Shown here in pieces: positions 1-11,616 of a DNA stretch of 64,000 bases; the first letter of the stretch is position 1, and every line of letters begins with the position of its first letter. The position numbers were made by a program, and so were the translations under genes. The stretch is from Pogostemon cablin. Its lineage: Eukaryota > Streptophyta > Magnoliopsida > Lamiales > Lamiaceae. The stretch covers positions 4,256,355-4,320,354 of the forward strand of contig CM042970.1 in assembly GCA_023678885.1 (NCBI GenBank), written 5' to 3'. Below the pieces are notes generated by a model. That model was given only the letters and a program-made list of their open reading frames with translations. It was not told where the DNA came from and did no database searches.

Positions 1-535
1 AAAATATTTAAGTAAAATACCAAATATGACTCTAAACCCATACACTTTTAAACCACAAACCCTAAACCCTCACCCACCGCAGGACTGCCGTTAGCCGGTC
101 GCCGGACCACCACACTTGTTTGCTACATACAGTTTTTTTACTGCACACACTTTTACTGCACACAAACATTTATATGCAGCATATTGTAAGGGTAATATTG
201 GAATATCACTATATATTTATGTAGTTAGTAGTAATATTTTTGTATGTTTGTATCTCATAGTAATTAAGAATTTTTTAGTGTATTTAGTATTAATCATCCC
301 TAAAAATAACTTTTATTTTCTTAATCATTAAATTAATTAAAATAATTATTTATTATAGAAAATTTAAAATTTTAATTTAATTTTTTTAATAAAATAAAAT
401 GTTTCTATTTTAATATTTTAACAACGAAACAAAAATAAAAAAATTAAATTAAATTTTAATAATTTGTAATCTTTCATCGTGTGTAGTAACAAAATATATA
501 TTTACACATGTATTGTTAAGTGTCTTTAAATAGTA
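1..535. other. AT-rich intergenic DNA, no gene seen
   Basis: No credible coding region. Two telomere-like AAACCCT units lie near 56-70, too few for a telomere. The stretch just before 536 has short AAGTGTCTTTA-type motifs that recur at 3028-3300, so this is probably the left part of an older element into which the 544-3027 hAT element inserted. Confidence 0.5.
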
Positions 536-543
536 CTTATAAG

Positions 544-3027
544 CAATGATCTGAAAATTGAACCGGACCTGCTGGTTCGACCGATCCAACCGGGAATCGA
601 TTCAGAAATCGGTCCGAAAAGACATATAAAACCGTTTTATGCATCAAACCGGAAAAAATCTGGTCAAATCGGTTTGGACCGAGAAAAACAGATGAATTGG
701 ATGACCCAAAAACTGCCGGTTACCCTTTTTTTTTAAATCGTTATTTGTTCTTAAAACGATGACTGCTCCTCTGATCTACAAGACAAAAACTTGGGATCTT
801 CACTTACCGATGATTATATAAACATGGCGATGAGGATTAGCTCCAAAAGAAATAGAAATAACAAAGCGGATCAGAGAAAAAGTGGGGGTGGGAGGACAAG
901 CAAGCGAACAATCATGCAAAGCAATTAAACCAATAAATGAAGAGGAAAGTATGTGTGTTTGTGTGAGAGAGAGAGTGTGTGGAGAGAGAAGGGAATTCTA
1001 AGAGGTAAAGTGGGGCTGGTGGAGTGGATTCAGGATTGAATTCGAAGAAAGTAAATCCTTTGTATAAGTGGTGTATGTATAGGTTAGATATTTTGGGTTT
1101 TTACCAAGTTGGACTTTTTCAGTCAAAGTAATGTTTTTATTATTCTGTTTTCTTATTTTCTTTTCTTGGGTTATCTTTTAATTTTTCTAAAAATATCAAA
1201 CTACGCAATAATATTAAAAAGTGAAAAAAAAATAAAAAAGGAACAAAGAAAAAAAGGAAGAATGGAAAAAACGATAAATAAAAACTCAAACAAACGGCTT
1301 GCAAAAAGAACATAACAGGTGGCTTTGAGATACAAAAGAAAATTAAAAACATGATTAAATAGTACATAGTGTGAGCCAAAAAAAATTGGCTTTTATACAA
1401 TAGGAACCGACTTTAATCATGAGATAAGTCTAGAGCAAAGGCATGATATAGCCCATAACTAACAATGGATTGTGGCATGGAGCAAACAGAAGCGGCTGAT
1501 TTCGGGATGTGTGATCAGCAACGGGCTTAGGTAGGCGATAAGTCATATAAAGTGGGATGCTGCGCCAGAGTTTGTATCCCTACCCCCTTTGTTAGCAAAT
1601 TGCACAAAACATCATGTAAGTTTTGGCCAAGACGCGACGGATGTGTGCTCAAGACAAAGCAAGCCGATCATCTAAGCTATAATAGCCCTTAATGATGATG
1701 CATGAAGGACTAGCAAAATATAAACGTGATCGCCGAAAAAACTCTAGTCTCGAATGATAATGCATGAAAAATAGATGTTGCAATTGCTCTCCTATGCATT
1801 TGTGCAGGAAGCCAAAAATATGGCTTGTAGGAAAAGCAGACGAGGCTGCTGGGAAGGCAGGTGGGACCCAAAGGGTGGCCCATGGAAGACCCTCAAAGAA
1901 GAATAATGTGTAAAACAAGGGTAGGAGGGTGAAGTGCATTAAACACAACCAGAAGTTGCAAAACCTTGACACAAACAAAGAAACCTGCTTCCACCTTAGA
2001 AATTTGAAAGTAAAGGAAAGAAACAGGTATCCAAAACAGCAAAGACGACAAAAGCCTATGCAAGACAAAAGTGGGTCCCGCAGCCTTAAAAGCAAATCAG
2101 AAACGTGACCTAAGTTTTGCCGTGCGATACCGGAGGCTACGAACAGAAGCTGCCCAGAAACCCGACCAGCAGCAAGGAACCTACCGGAAGAACTGGAGCA
2201 CACGGGCGTCCGCTGCAAGCGCCGGGCAGCATCGAAACGGGAAGAGCCTACTACAAGGGCAAGCTGTAACTGCAAGCCATGAATCCGGCGAGGATAAAGG
2301 CCAAGAAGAAGGAAAACGCCGAACACCTCCTGGAAGAAAGCCAGCTCAAGGGCCCGCCACTGGAAGCCCTCTCCTGCAGGAACTGACGGCGCTTAAAAGA
2401 GAAAGACCGTCAGAGGGAGAGTTTCGCCAGAAAGTGGAGACTGGAAGGCTGGCGACCACCGCCTGTCAGGCTGCGATCGGAACGGGGACGGGCAGATCTC
2501 CCTCGCCGGTGAGCAGCTAGCAGCAGATCCCAAAAATCAAGCACTAATGAACGAGGAAGGTCGGGTGCATCATAGAGTGAGCGGACTGCCGTCGAAGGGC
2601 AGGAGGATTCCGGCAAGAAAAACCACTGCAAACTGAACGAACTCTAGCAGCGACTACTTCCAATAGACGAAAAGAGGCAGTGAAGATGAAGAACGAGAAT
2701 GCAGCCCTCTTTTGTAAATAAAATGAAAAACAATAAGAGAAAATGAGAGAATAAATCGAAGAAATTAGTATGTAAAATAAAATAATTAATAATTAATATG
2801 AAATAAAGAGATTAGTATATAAAATATAATCCTAGATTAAAAGAAATTATATTAATAATTAATAACAAGTGATAATAATATTTAAAATTATTTAATTTCA
2901 TAAATAATTAAGTATATTAATATAAAATAATAAAATATAATTAAAAATAGGTGATTTCATTTTTCCGGTTGAATCTCGAACCGTTAGGGCTGCCGGTTCG
3001 CTCTCCGATATCATTTTCTAATCACTG
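544..3027. mobile_element. Non-autonomous hAT-like transposon with 8-bp target duplication
   Basis: The element begins CAATGATCTG and ends TAATCACTG, so its ends are imperfect inverted repeats of the CA(A/G)TG type used by hAT elements. It is flanked by a perfect 8-bp direct repeat CTTATAAG (536-543 and 3028-3035), the target-duplication length of hAT. Subterminal DNA on both sides is rich in ACCGG and GGTTCGA motifs. No hAT transposase is visible, so mobility would depend on another copy. The interior 1490-2700 is clearly more GC-rich than the surrounding DNA and is described separately. Confidence 0.85.
1490..2700. other. GC-rich passenger segment inside the hAT-like element
   Basis: This block is far richer in G and C than the AT-rich flanks of the same element. 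It has open frames on both strands (minus 2326-1649, 225 codons; plus 2071-2520, 149 codons). Neither resembles a transposase or a family I recognise, and they overlap each other. It could be host DNA captured by the transposon, possibly a 5' untranslated and first-exon region read on the minus strand. The capture idea is inference; what is seen is the abrupt change in composition. Confidence 0.4.
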
Positions 3028-3305
3028 CTTATAAGGACACTTTTTTTTTATTAAAAAGTTGTAGCAAAAGTGCTACTAAAAGTACATATAAGGACACTAT
3101 CAAAAAAAGTGTATCAATAGATAAGTGTTCATTTTGAAGTGTATTGATAGGATAAATATCAACATACCATTTTATTAAGTGTCTTTATAGAATACATATT
3201 AATACCCATAAAAATATAATATAGAAATACTATACTTATTATCACATTGAAGTTAAAATGACATAAAAAAATATGTGGTTAAAGACATTTTTTGTTGTAG
3301 TGGTA
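3028..3305 (-). mobile_element. CACTA-like terminal fragment
   Basis: Read on the minus strand, the sequence at 3302 downwards starts CACTACAACAAAAAATG, the typical terminus of plant CACTA (En/Spm) elements. It is followed by repeated AAGTGTCTTTATAG-like subterminal motifs, also present just left of the hAT insertion at about 515-535. No transposase is present and the opposite terminus was not found. Confidence 0.5.
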
Positions 3306-3605
3306 TGTTAGATGTGTTGTTGATATAGTGTATGGATTAAAAGGGTGCAAAATGATCAGAAAAGTAAGACAGTTACAAAAACAATTATTTCAGAATTGTA
3401 TAGAGGAAAGCCAAGTAGGTATGTTGCGAGAAGTTTTTAGCGGGTGTAACAGGAAAGTTCTATCCAATTATCAGCACAAGATTGTAGTTGGGATTCGGGG
3501 TTACCATTGGTGTAGAACAGGTATTTTAAAAGACCAAGAGCAGCTCACACCAGAGGCAATTAGTCATATTTTCTAAGTTTTAATAGCAATCTCTCTTAGA
3601 TCAGT
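3306..3605. other. Unassigned intergenic DNA with one short open frame
   Basis: An 82-codon open frame at 3328-3576 has no recognisable domain, no codon signature and no neighbours that support it. I see nothing else here. Confidence 0.4.
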
Positions 3606-3609
3606 TTTG

Positions 3610-3837
3610 ATGTATTTTAATTTTTTAAGAAACGATATTCGATTCGTAAACCGGCTAATTTGGGGGAAGTCAGAACCCACCTTCCACTAGTGGAGTCTCC
3701 CATTTCGAGTCAGAGCTTTACACTCTGTATGGACGGGCCCCAAAGTTATTGATCGCATATGTAGGTTTCAAACCTGAGACCGCAGAGAATTTTATCCCAA
3801 GTCATCTCAAGTCCTCACCGTTGGCCAACCCCTAGGG
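3610..3837 (-). mobile_element. tRNA-derived SINE-like element
   Basis: On the minus strand the element starts near 3837 with GGTTGGCCAACGGTGAGGAC, an A-box-like stretch. About 55 bases later comes GGTTTGAAACC (near 3765), matching the RNA polymerase III B-box consensus GGTTCGANNCC with one change. Overall length of about 220 bp suits a plant SINE. The 3' tail is AT-rich rather than a clean poly-A. Confidence 0.6.
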
Positions 3838-3841
3838 TATC

Positions 3842-3923
3842 TTTATGTATTCTATTCAATTCTGAGTGATTCTCTTTCTTTATGTATTCTAGTCAATCCT
3901 TGGTGATTCTCTTTCTTTATGTA
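3842..3923. repeat. 37-bp tandem repeat interrupted by solo LTR A
   Basis: Two complete 37-bp units (3842-3878 and 3879-3915) containing TTTATGTATTCT and GTGATTCTCTTTC, then the first 8 bases of a third unit. The third unit resumes at 6922-6955 on the other side of the LTR insertion. This confirms the insertion boundaries independently of the target duplication. Confidence 0.85.
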
Positions 3924-6921
3924 TGATCGTCGCTATTTTTACCTAAATTTTAATTTCTTTTTATGTGTATTTTCATATTTATTTATCCGTATTTATGTAT
4001 ATTTTGGTGATGTTTTGTGTTATTATAGAAATGTGTGAAAATAAACTTAAATGTATGAAAAATAGGTGAAAACTGAGCAAAATGGAGTCAGGAGCCGAAG
4101 ACAGAAAAGAGGGCCAGAACTCGATCAGCTCGAGTTGAGTAGGAGACTCGACTCGAGTTGATGTTGCTCGGCCACCGAACATCGATTGTACATATCAGAG
4201 ACACCTGCTCGACCTCCCTTGTTACTCGAGTTCAAAGCTCGAGTCAAGCTCCGTAGAGTGCCGGAATCTGTCGAGAAATAAGACTCAACTCGACTTGAGC
4301 TACACCTACTCGAGTCGAGTTCGGCAATTTGAAGGAATTTTATTCAGCGGGTATTCTAGAAGGTTCTAGGCCTATAAATACTCCAATTGCGTGATTTTTA
4401 CAGAGGAATCAATTCAGGATCAGATCTACACCTAATTTACACAATTTTTCACACACTTTCCCCTCAATTCCATCCATCCTCCATTCCATCACTCTATCCT
4501 TGAATCCAACCATTAAACCCATCATCCAAGTGATTAAGGAAGTAAGGGGGAGTAAAGATTGCAAGAAGAAGAAGGAGAAGCTCCATTGAAGATATTCAAA
4601 GGGGATTCTATTTCTAATTTTTGTAAACTTTTTTATAGTTTTATCATAGGATTTGTAGATATAATTGTCTATGTTGTTTTCTCTAAGACTATGATGGGCT
4701 AATCTTCTTTGTGAGATTAGCTCCATGATTGGTGTTGGATAATTTAGTTATTATGCAAGTTAATTTTGATCTTAATTGTGTTGGATTGTATATTAAAAAT
4801 CTAGCTTTAGTATGAACAATGTTTTAACAATTTATTTGAAATGAGAATCGTTGATCAAATGATTGCGTCTTATAATTTATTTATATGTCCGATACAATAG
4901 TACATTTACTTTATACTGTAGATAAAATATTGTGCGACAACACACGGAAGATCATATTATCGATTTCCTTATAAAGTATAAATAGATGCTCACAACCGAG
5001 ATAGACGGAGACTCTCTATCGGGATAGTTGTAATGTGATTTGCTTTTAGTTTGTCTTGACTATAGAATCACATTAGTGCACTTTGTGTATTGAGCATGAC
5101 CGCATGAGATCGTTCAACTTATACTGACTATATAGGAGAACTTGATCTCAGTTATTATGGATGTTCGTGCTCTTAATCCCTATACAATAACCTCGACACG
5201 TAAGCCAGTATATATCTCTTTGATTCATTAATGGGTGAGATTTAAATATTAAATCAATAAACTCAGAGAGTTGGAAAATAGTGAAGTCTCTATGGTGTGT
5301 TGTTGATTGTAGAAGGAATCCGTGTCCTATTAAATAGGTTGATGATGTCCCCTTGAGGAGCTCATAAGGATTATCATGTTAAACCTGCATGTGGATTTAT
5401 TCCGGTATGATAATGAAGTTGAGTGGTACTACTCTCGGATGAGATATTAATTAATGGAGTTGTCAGTAACTTAATTAATTAATGGACATTGTATATCTTA
5501 AACATTGAGAGACTAACGGGCTCATAATAAGAAGGAGCACATAATGTAATTATGAGATTAGAGCGGCAGTGAAGTAATAATATTTTAGTGGACTATATTA
5601 TTATTATTATTATTAAACTTAAGTATAAGTTTTGGGCTAAACTTGGATACTTAAGCCCAATAAAGGCTCGACTCTAATTCTCCTCCTGATCCCTGTTATA
5701 GCCCGTATATAAGTCATCTCAGTTGTTCTAACCCTAGAAGAGACATGCCTAACCGTGAGTAGGGTAGAGAGAACAACATATTGAGAAGATCTTGAGGATC
5801 GTCGCCCACACGACGTCAAGATTGGACTTGAGAATAAGCAAAAGATCAAGAGGTTTTTTGCTGCTGTTGTTCGTAAACTTCCATGATTTTTAAATTATTT
5901 GGAACCCCAAATTGAACGTGTGATATACCATTAGAAAACCACAGAAGAGAGGATCGTTTTGGCTCATAGATCACTCAATTCGAAGATTGAATGAGGAAGT
6001 TATGCCCAAAGTAGTGTGACTGCGCATGTTGCCGGCGAGAATTCACTCTTCTTCAACATACCCTGGTGAAAGGTATTTCTATGTTTTTGCTTCCACTGAT
6101 TTAGAAACGCATGGAATCTAATGGTTCACGTTAACCAAATGATCGAACGCCAACAAATTGGGCATTGTGTTATTTCTATCATTGATGTTAATTGCTTGAT
6201 TTATATGTTTGATTTGTATAATTAATTATTTTGGGCATATGATTAGATTGAGAAATCAATTATGTGTTTATGATAGTTCATTGAATCATTTCATCATACC
6301 CTTCATGTGCATTAATTTAGAATGAGATAAAGACATCCTTTTAGATTTATAACCCTTTGATAGAATATTTAATTGGCTTAATCGAGAGATTAGTTAATTA
6401 GATGAGGGGACCCAAACCATTAGTGAATTCATAGTACCTTAAAAAGGAATATTGTCTATGATTTAGTGGCTAATAAGAAACTCGTAGAGTAATTAGTACC
6501 TATTGGGATGTGTTCACTTTGGTATCGATCTTATGCGTTTTTGGGAGCTTTGAGGGCCTACAACTTAAGTGACTCGAGAGAGAGCTTAAGATATATTAGT
6601 GATCGCTTTTATGCTATGTTCATGAGATATTATAATTAATTTCATGATTACTTTATTTTCTATGCCATGATTGTTGCTAATTTCGTTTTTGCATCAAAAC
6701 CTATTCATTTTTGTATTTATTTTATTTTTATTAGTTTAATTGTTTTTTTTTTTGCATGCTTATCTATCCACCTTTTCAACAGTTCTTATAAAATCACAAT
6801 AAACTTGAGATCACTTAAACTCTTAAATTCTTGATTTTCCTTGGTTCGATATTTAACTTGGTTGCTCGTGCCTATAAACGACAAGAGTACACTTACTCTT
6901 ACATTGAAAAATATTCAATCA
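3924..6921 (+). mobile_element. Solo LTR A, containing a nested solo LTR
   Basis: The element starts TGATCGTCGC and ends TATTCAATCA, i.e. TG...CA with TGAT/ATCA ends, and is flanked by perfect 5-bp repeats ATGTA (3919-3923 and 6922-6926). No gag, pol or second LTR is present. Removing the nested LTR 4779-6155 and one AATTG copy leaves about 1.6 kb. A TATAAATA-type promoter motif is seen near 4373, as expected in an LTR. Its 3' part resembles the elements at 40144-41408, 42541-44458 and 49857-51557. Confidence 0.8.
4779..6155 (+). mobile_element. Solo LTR, copy 1 of a TGTTGG...CCAACA family
   Basis: It starts TGTTGGATTGTA, ends GCCAACA, and is flanked by perfect 5-bp repeats AATTG (4774-4778 and 6156-6160). 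It aligns along nearly its whole 1.4 kb with 28041-29440, the second copy in this window. No internal retrotransposon region is present. It sits inside solo LTR A and so is the younger insertion. Lineage (Gypsy or Copia) cannot be decided from the LTR alone. Confidence 0.92.
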
Positions 6922-6959
6922 ATGTATTCTTGTCAATTATGAGTGATTCTCTTTCTTGT

Positions 6960-7734
6960 AAATAATACATCAATATAAGAAACCCATATCCTCAAAGTGG
7001 ATGTAGTCTTTCAAAGTTGAACCACTATATATAATCACTGTGTTCATTGCATTTACATTTCGTTTATTCTTAATGATATATTATGTCATCCAAAGTGTGG
7101 ATTTGTGTGGTATAGCATCCAGTACAACATCTCGACAAATTTATTTCTACCTAGTACGTATTATAAGCTCATATTACTATTAGATACACTAGGGTAAAAA
7201 TATAACTAAAAACAGGTATTAAAATGAGATACCCAATATATCCCTACATAACTATGAAATATATATAATTTCAATCATATATTTTCTTTATTAACAACAT
7301 CCATCATTCATATAATAATGTTCTAAAAAAATCTTCATTTAGTCATTTTCCACATAACAATATTCATCATTCACGCATGGTAGTCAACTTCCACACATAA
7401 GAAAACCACATATATGATTTCTGAACACAAATGGCTTTACTCACAAAAATTAAAGCTCATAAACTGAAACTATGTCTGAATAAGCTCCTAAACACCACGT
7501 TTATAACATCCTAACACAAATATTAGACCATAGTGAGAATACAATACTCTATTTCTATTGATATTTAAACTCTGAAAACAAATATCCAAAATACGAGATA
7601 AATGATTTCTGAACCCAAATGAGGGTTGTACTCACATAAATCTAAGTCTTTTTGAATGGTGTGAATGGGGGAGGTTTCTCGCAATTTTAAGGGGAGTAAA
7701 TCATTGGAAGATAATTTGTTTTAGGCAAAGTCTT
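6960..7734. other. Intergenic AT-rich DNA, no gene seen
   Basis: No coding signature or clear repeat boundaries could be identified here. Confidence 0.4.
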
Positions 7735-8226
7735 GTGTGAGATCGTCTTACAAAATGGCTTCCGTGAGACGGATAAGTAACATGCATAATGAAAAATGAT
7801 AATAGTGTTATGAACTATTTCATGAACAATATATAATATAAATGAAATCTTACTACTCATGTGCCAATATAATTAATTTGTGTTATGTGCATTTTTATAA
7901 TTGTGTGACAATTATGTGGCAATAATGTGGCAATTATGTGACAATTATGTGACAATTGTTTCTACATTTTATTTATCTATGCATTTTTATTTGATACACT
8001 TGTGATAACAATGGTGACAATACGTGAATATATAATGTGCATAAATATTTACGTGCATTAATTTGAATAAATAATTAAATTGTCTAATGTGTATACACTA
8101 TTTCTTAATTATTAAGTATTACACGTGTTCTCGTAATAATAATAGTGATAAAAAAATATACATGTATGTGTATTAATTTGTAAATGTATCATATATTAGT
8201 TATTAAGTATTGCACGTATATTCGTA

Positions 8227-8230
8227 ATGG

Positions 8231-8263
<33 letters not shown>
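8227..8263. repeat. (ATA)n microsatellite
   Basis: About ten consecutive AAT/ATA triplets. An apparent 79-codon open frame that starts here reads as poly-asparagine and has no other support. Confidence 0.8.
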
Positions 8264-8904
8264 TTTTACTTACTAAAAATAGAAAATTACTATTATTAGT
8301 AAGTAGAGTTGCGATGGAATCTCTAATCTCTACACTAAGTATATATATATGTGGTAATCCCTCCTGGGATAAGGTGAAGCAGCGTTTGCGATTGCAAAAA
8401 AGAAAAAGAAAAAAAGTTGATAAGGCTAAATCTTGGCCGAGTTACCCTACTTCACATCCTATATAAACCTATTTGGGTTGTAATTGAGGAGCAGCATATA
8501 GTTACTGCAGGGAAGTAAAAAAAAAATTGGGATAGAAAAGGAGAGAGGGAAAGAGGAAGGAAGAGAGAAGGAGTGAGCGTGCCGGAACGGGAAGGAGGAA
8601 ATTAGTTACAGTTCTTCATGGTCTATAGTTTATTATTGTCAGAGCCCAGGAAAGTAGAAGTCCTACTACAATGCATAAACATGTTGTGTGTGAATTATTT
8701 GTGATTAATATGTGATAATTCTGTTGAAAATTACTTGTGATTAGTTTAATTACGTTATGAATTATTTAGGGATTTATTTGGGATAACATCTGTGGATGTA
8801 TGTGATTAGAGGAAAGTAGGTTTCACACGCAACTAAATATTATTTGTAAATTATTTGTGATAAATTGGTGATACAAGTGGTGGATTTGTATGTTTTAAGG
8901 TAAT

Positions 8905-9085
8905 ATCATTGTCCTATATAGATCTGTGTGATCGAAAACTGTTGAATATAGATCCGTATGATCGGAGAAGATATCATCTATAAGGATCGGTGTGATCCGA
9001 GGTGAAGTTGTTATTCTAAAAATGGATCTGTGTGATTTAAGGTGAAGTTGTTGTTCCAGAAGTGGAGCTGTGAGATTGAAATTTA
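8905..9085. repeat. Degenerate tandem repeat with GATCYGTGTGATC core
   Basis: Four to five degenerate units of roughly 45-50 bp, each containing a GATC-GTGTGATC-like core followed by a GGTGAAGTTGTT-like spacer in several copies. Non-coding; probably part of a retrotransposon LTR. Confidence 0.55.
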
Positions 9086-9259
9086 TTTGTTGTTTTATTT
9101 TGATTAAATGTTAATATTTTGATTAAATATTAATATTGATATCGTAATTGAATTGTGAAGCATATTTAATTGCCTTGGTTGCATACCATGCATACTCATG
9201 AAAAGTATTTTTCCCAAAATTAATAAAATACTAATGGTGTGTGCGGCCACTATATATGC

Positions 9260-9475
9260 ATTCTTTCAGGGACCGTCAAAAATCGGTCCGAGTCATCTGT
9301 TGACTCTCCATATTCAGGGATTGTGGGGCGATCCGAATCATGTGTTGACTCAGCGAGTCGTGTGTTGGCTCATCTTTATTTAGGGATCAGAAAAATCGAT
9401 CTGACACTTTGCGTGTCACTTTATTCAGGGATCGGAAATATCAATCCGACACTTTGTGTGTCTATTAAGCTCATT
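9260..9475. repeat. Degenerate tandem repeat with CAGGGATCGG core
   Basis: Repeated units containing TTCAGGGATCGGAAA and GACACTTTGYGTGTC, about 60-65 bp apart, at roughly 9265, 9313, 9380 and 9425. Such arrays are frequent in plant LTRs. Two overlapping short open frames here are by-products of the repeat. Confidence 0.5.
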
Positions 9476-10007
9476 TGGGGTGCATGTCATAAGTGTGTCG
9501 TGGGGATCCCGCAACGTGAACAATTTTCAAAATAAAAAAGAGACCAATTAGAAAAATTAGGAAATAGGCGATAGAAACCTAAATGCATTTTCATGCACTG
9601 GCATGAATAATTTCTACTTATTGAGATTTTATCTGACTAGTTTATGCATTATAGGTGAGCTTGTTGATGATTGAGATTTGTGATGTGACTGTGCAAGTTG
9701 TGGAGCTCCTTCAGGGTTTTGAGCGGATGTACATAGATGACGATCTGTTGGGCAGGCCATGGGTTTATTTTTTTCCACCGATGTTTTCTTATGTAATATA
9801 ATAAGTATTGTCACAAGTTTAGGTGGTTTGAAGTGTTCAGAAATCAATTACGTATGTTGAACTAGTGTGATGATTTTAGTTATAAATATATTATGAGAAA
9901 AAAATATATGAAGGTTTTTATATTGGTAGTGTTTATATTAATTAGTATTTAAATTATAAATTATGTAAGATGGGTCGTGTCACTTACCGTGAGACGATCT
10001 CTTACAC

Positions 10008-11616
10008 GTCTGCCTTTCTTTCTAATATCCTACCATTTTTTAAATTCTTTTTGAACACAAGCAAGATAATGTTAAAAAGGATATTTTAATCATTATTAAT
10101 GTAGTGATTAACTATATTTTGAACTAATATATTCATTAGTAATAATGATGTATAGATTGTATCTAGTAGTAATAAGAGACTTTAGTAATTAATACTCTCT
10201 CCCTCTTAACTAGCTTTTCCCTCTTTACACAATAATTCACCACAACACACTCTTCACCAAGAGTTTAAATACATTATATTTTAAAAAATATCACTCTCAC
10301 CTAACTCACTTTATTATTTATTTATTACTTAAAAATACCTTATTTTACATCCAAAAATCAATAAAGTTGATCAATTTTTTTTCCTAAACTTCATATTTAC
10401 AGTAATGGTGAAGAGTAAATCAGGATGGAGGTAGTAGAATTTAGGTTGTTTTAATAGTTTCACGTGTATGATATTATATACTTGAGACACTCTTTTTAAA
10501 ACAGGACAGATCGAAAATATGATTATTATATAAATAAAGTATGTCATTGAGTAGTTAAAATATAATGAATAATGCATTTATGTAAAATATAATGAATAAT
10601 GCATTTATGACTTTAGGTTGTTATAGTATGATTTACTAGTATACTTTAGTGATTTATTTATACTATAACATCATAAAATTATATTTTAATTCATCATTTA
10701 TCATATTTTAGTAAATTATATTTTAACCACCCAATACTTTACTTTACCTATAAAATAATTTTACTTTAATCATGGGTCAACCCTTACAAACCACTTCACA
10801 AAACACTTTGTTTATCTACTTTGATCAGATAAAGTTTAAAAACAAATTGACACTTTCTAATATTGTGATGGTGGTAATTAATTATGTGAGTTGATTCTTT
10901 TTTACTATTATGCGTAATTAAAAAACAAAAGGTATGCAAATATTTCTCGTATTGAGAACTAACTCATAGCTATAATTAATTTTAAAAATTAGAAATTATG
11001 CGCCAAATCTCTGAGAATGTAGGAATATGAAATTACCATATGAAACTAATTTAACCATATTAAAATAGTTCAAGTTCCATCCATACACAAGAAGGCATGA
11101 TCATGGTACCTAAAGTCTAAGATAACGTGTGTGATTTACTTGATAAATATTTTATTAAAATCAAATAGAAAAAAAAATATTGCTCACCTCATTCAATTCA
11201 GTGAAGTGTTAGCCCGTATTTTTGTGAACTTAAAAATATTTTACTGAATAGATCAAATATTTATATATTGATTGATAATAATATTACAAAATGGCTATTC
11301 ATATTCATGCTGCATAGTTGGTACTTTGTTTTTTCATTATAAGGATATGTATCAGCTTGGTCTACCCGTTATACCCTGTTCTGCCCCGGTATCTCACTAT
11401 TTTAGCTAAGGTTAATCGCTTGCCTTTTACTTCTTATCTACAAACAATACACGAATGTAAAAGATTAGAAGAGATGCCATGGAATACTCAATTATGCATG
11501 TGATATGCAGCGACTGATCTTTTTGAATTGAAAAATTGGCTGTAAATATCATGCAAACCTTGCTTCTTGGATTTTGAAACTGATGATTAAACTTTGTAGG
11601 AAACATATTTCAAGAG
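10008..11616. other. Intergenic AT-rich DNA, no gene seen
   Basis: Contains a short tandem duplication of an AATATAATGAATAATGCATTTATG-type unit at about 10558-10608. A weak divergent MITE-like pair (ACTCTCTCCCTC at 10192, GATGGAGGTAGTA near 10425) is too poor to call. Confidence 0.4.

Larger units (their letters stand above)
7735..10007. mobile_element. Possible TIR element bounded by GTGAGAC-type inverted ends
   Basis: The left end GTGTGAGATCGTCTTAC (7735) matches, in inverted orientation, the right end ACGATCTCTTACAC (to 10007). The same GTGAGAC(G/C)GTCTC motif forms the ends of the 46131-47301 element. The interior contains GATCYGTGTGATC tandem-like repeats and LTR-like sequence, so this may be a composite rather than one element. 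No transposase and no convincing target duplication were found. Confidence 0.35.

Noticed and set aside
56..70. AAACCCTAAACCCT, telomere-like
   Set aside because: Only two units; a common short motif in plant promoters and leaders, not a telomere or interstitial array.
1649..2326. 225-codon minus-strand open frame in the hAT-like element
   Set aside because: No recognisable domain, overlaps a plus-strand frame, and lies in GC-rich DNA where stop codons are rarer; listed only as passenger DNA.
3328..3576. 82-codon open frame MYGLKGCKMIRK...
   Set aside because: No domain, no intron or promoter context, sits between a transposon terminus and a SINE.
8227..8466. 79-codon poly-asparagine open frame
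   Set aside because: Produced by an (ATA)n microsatellite.
10190..10436. Stowaway-like MITE with ACTCTCTCCCTC / GATGGAGGTAGTA ends
   Set aside because: The arms do not pair beyond a few bases, so it was not called.
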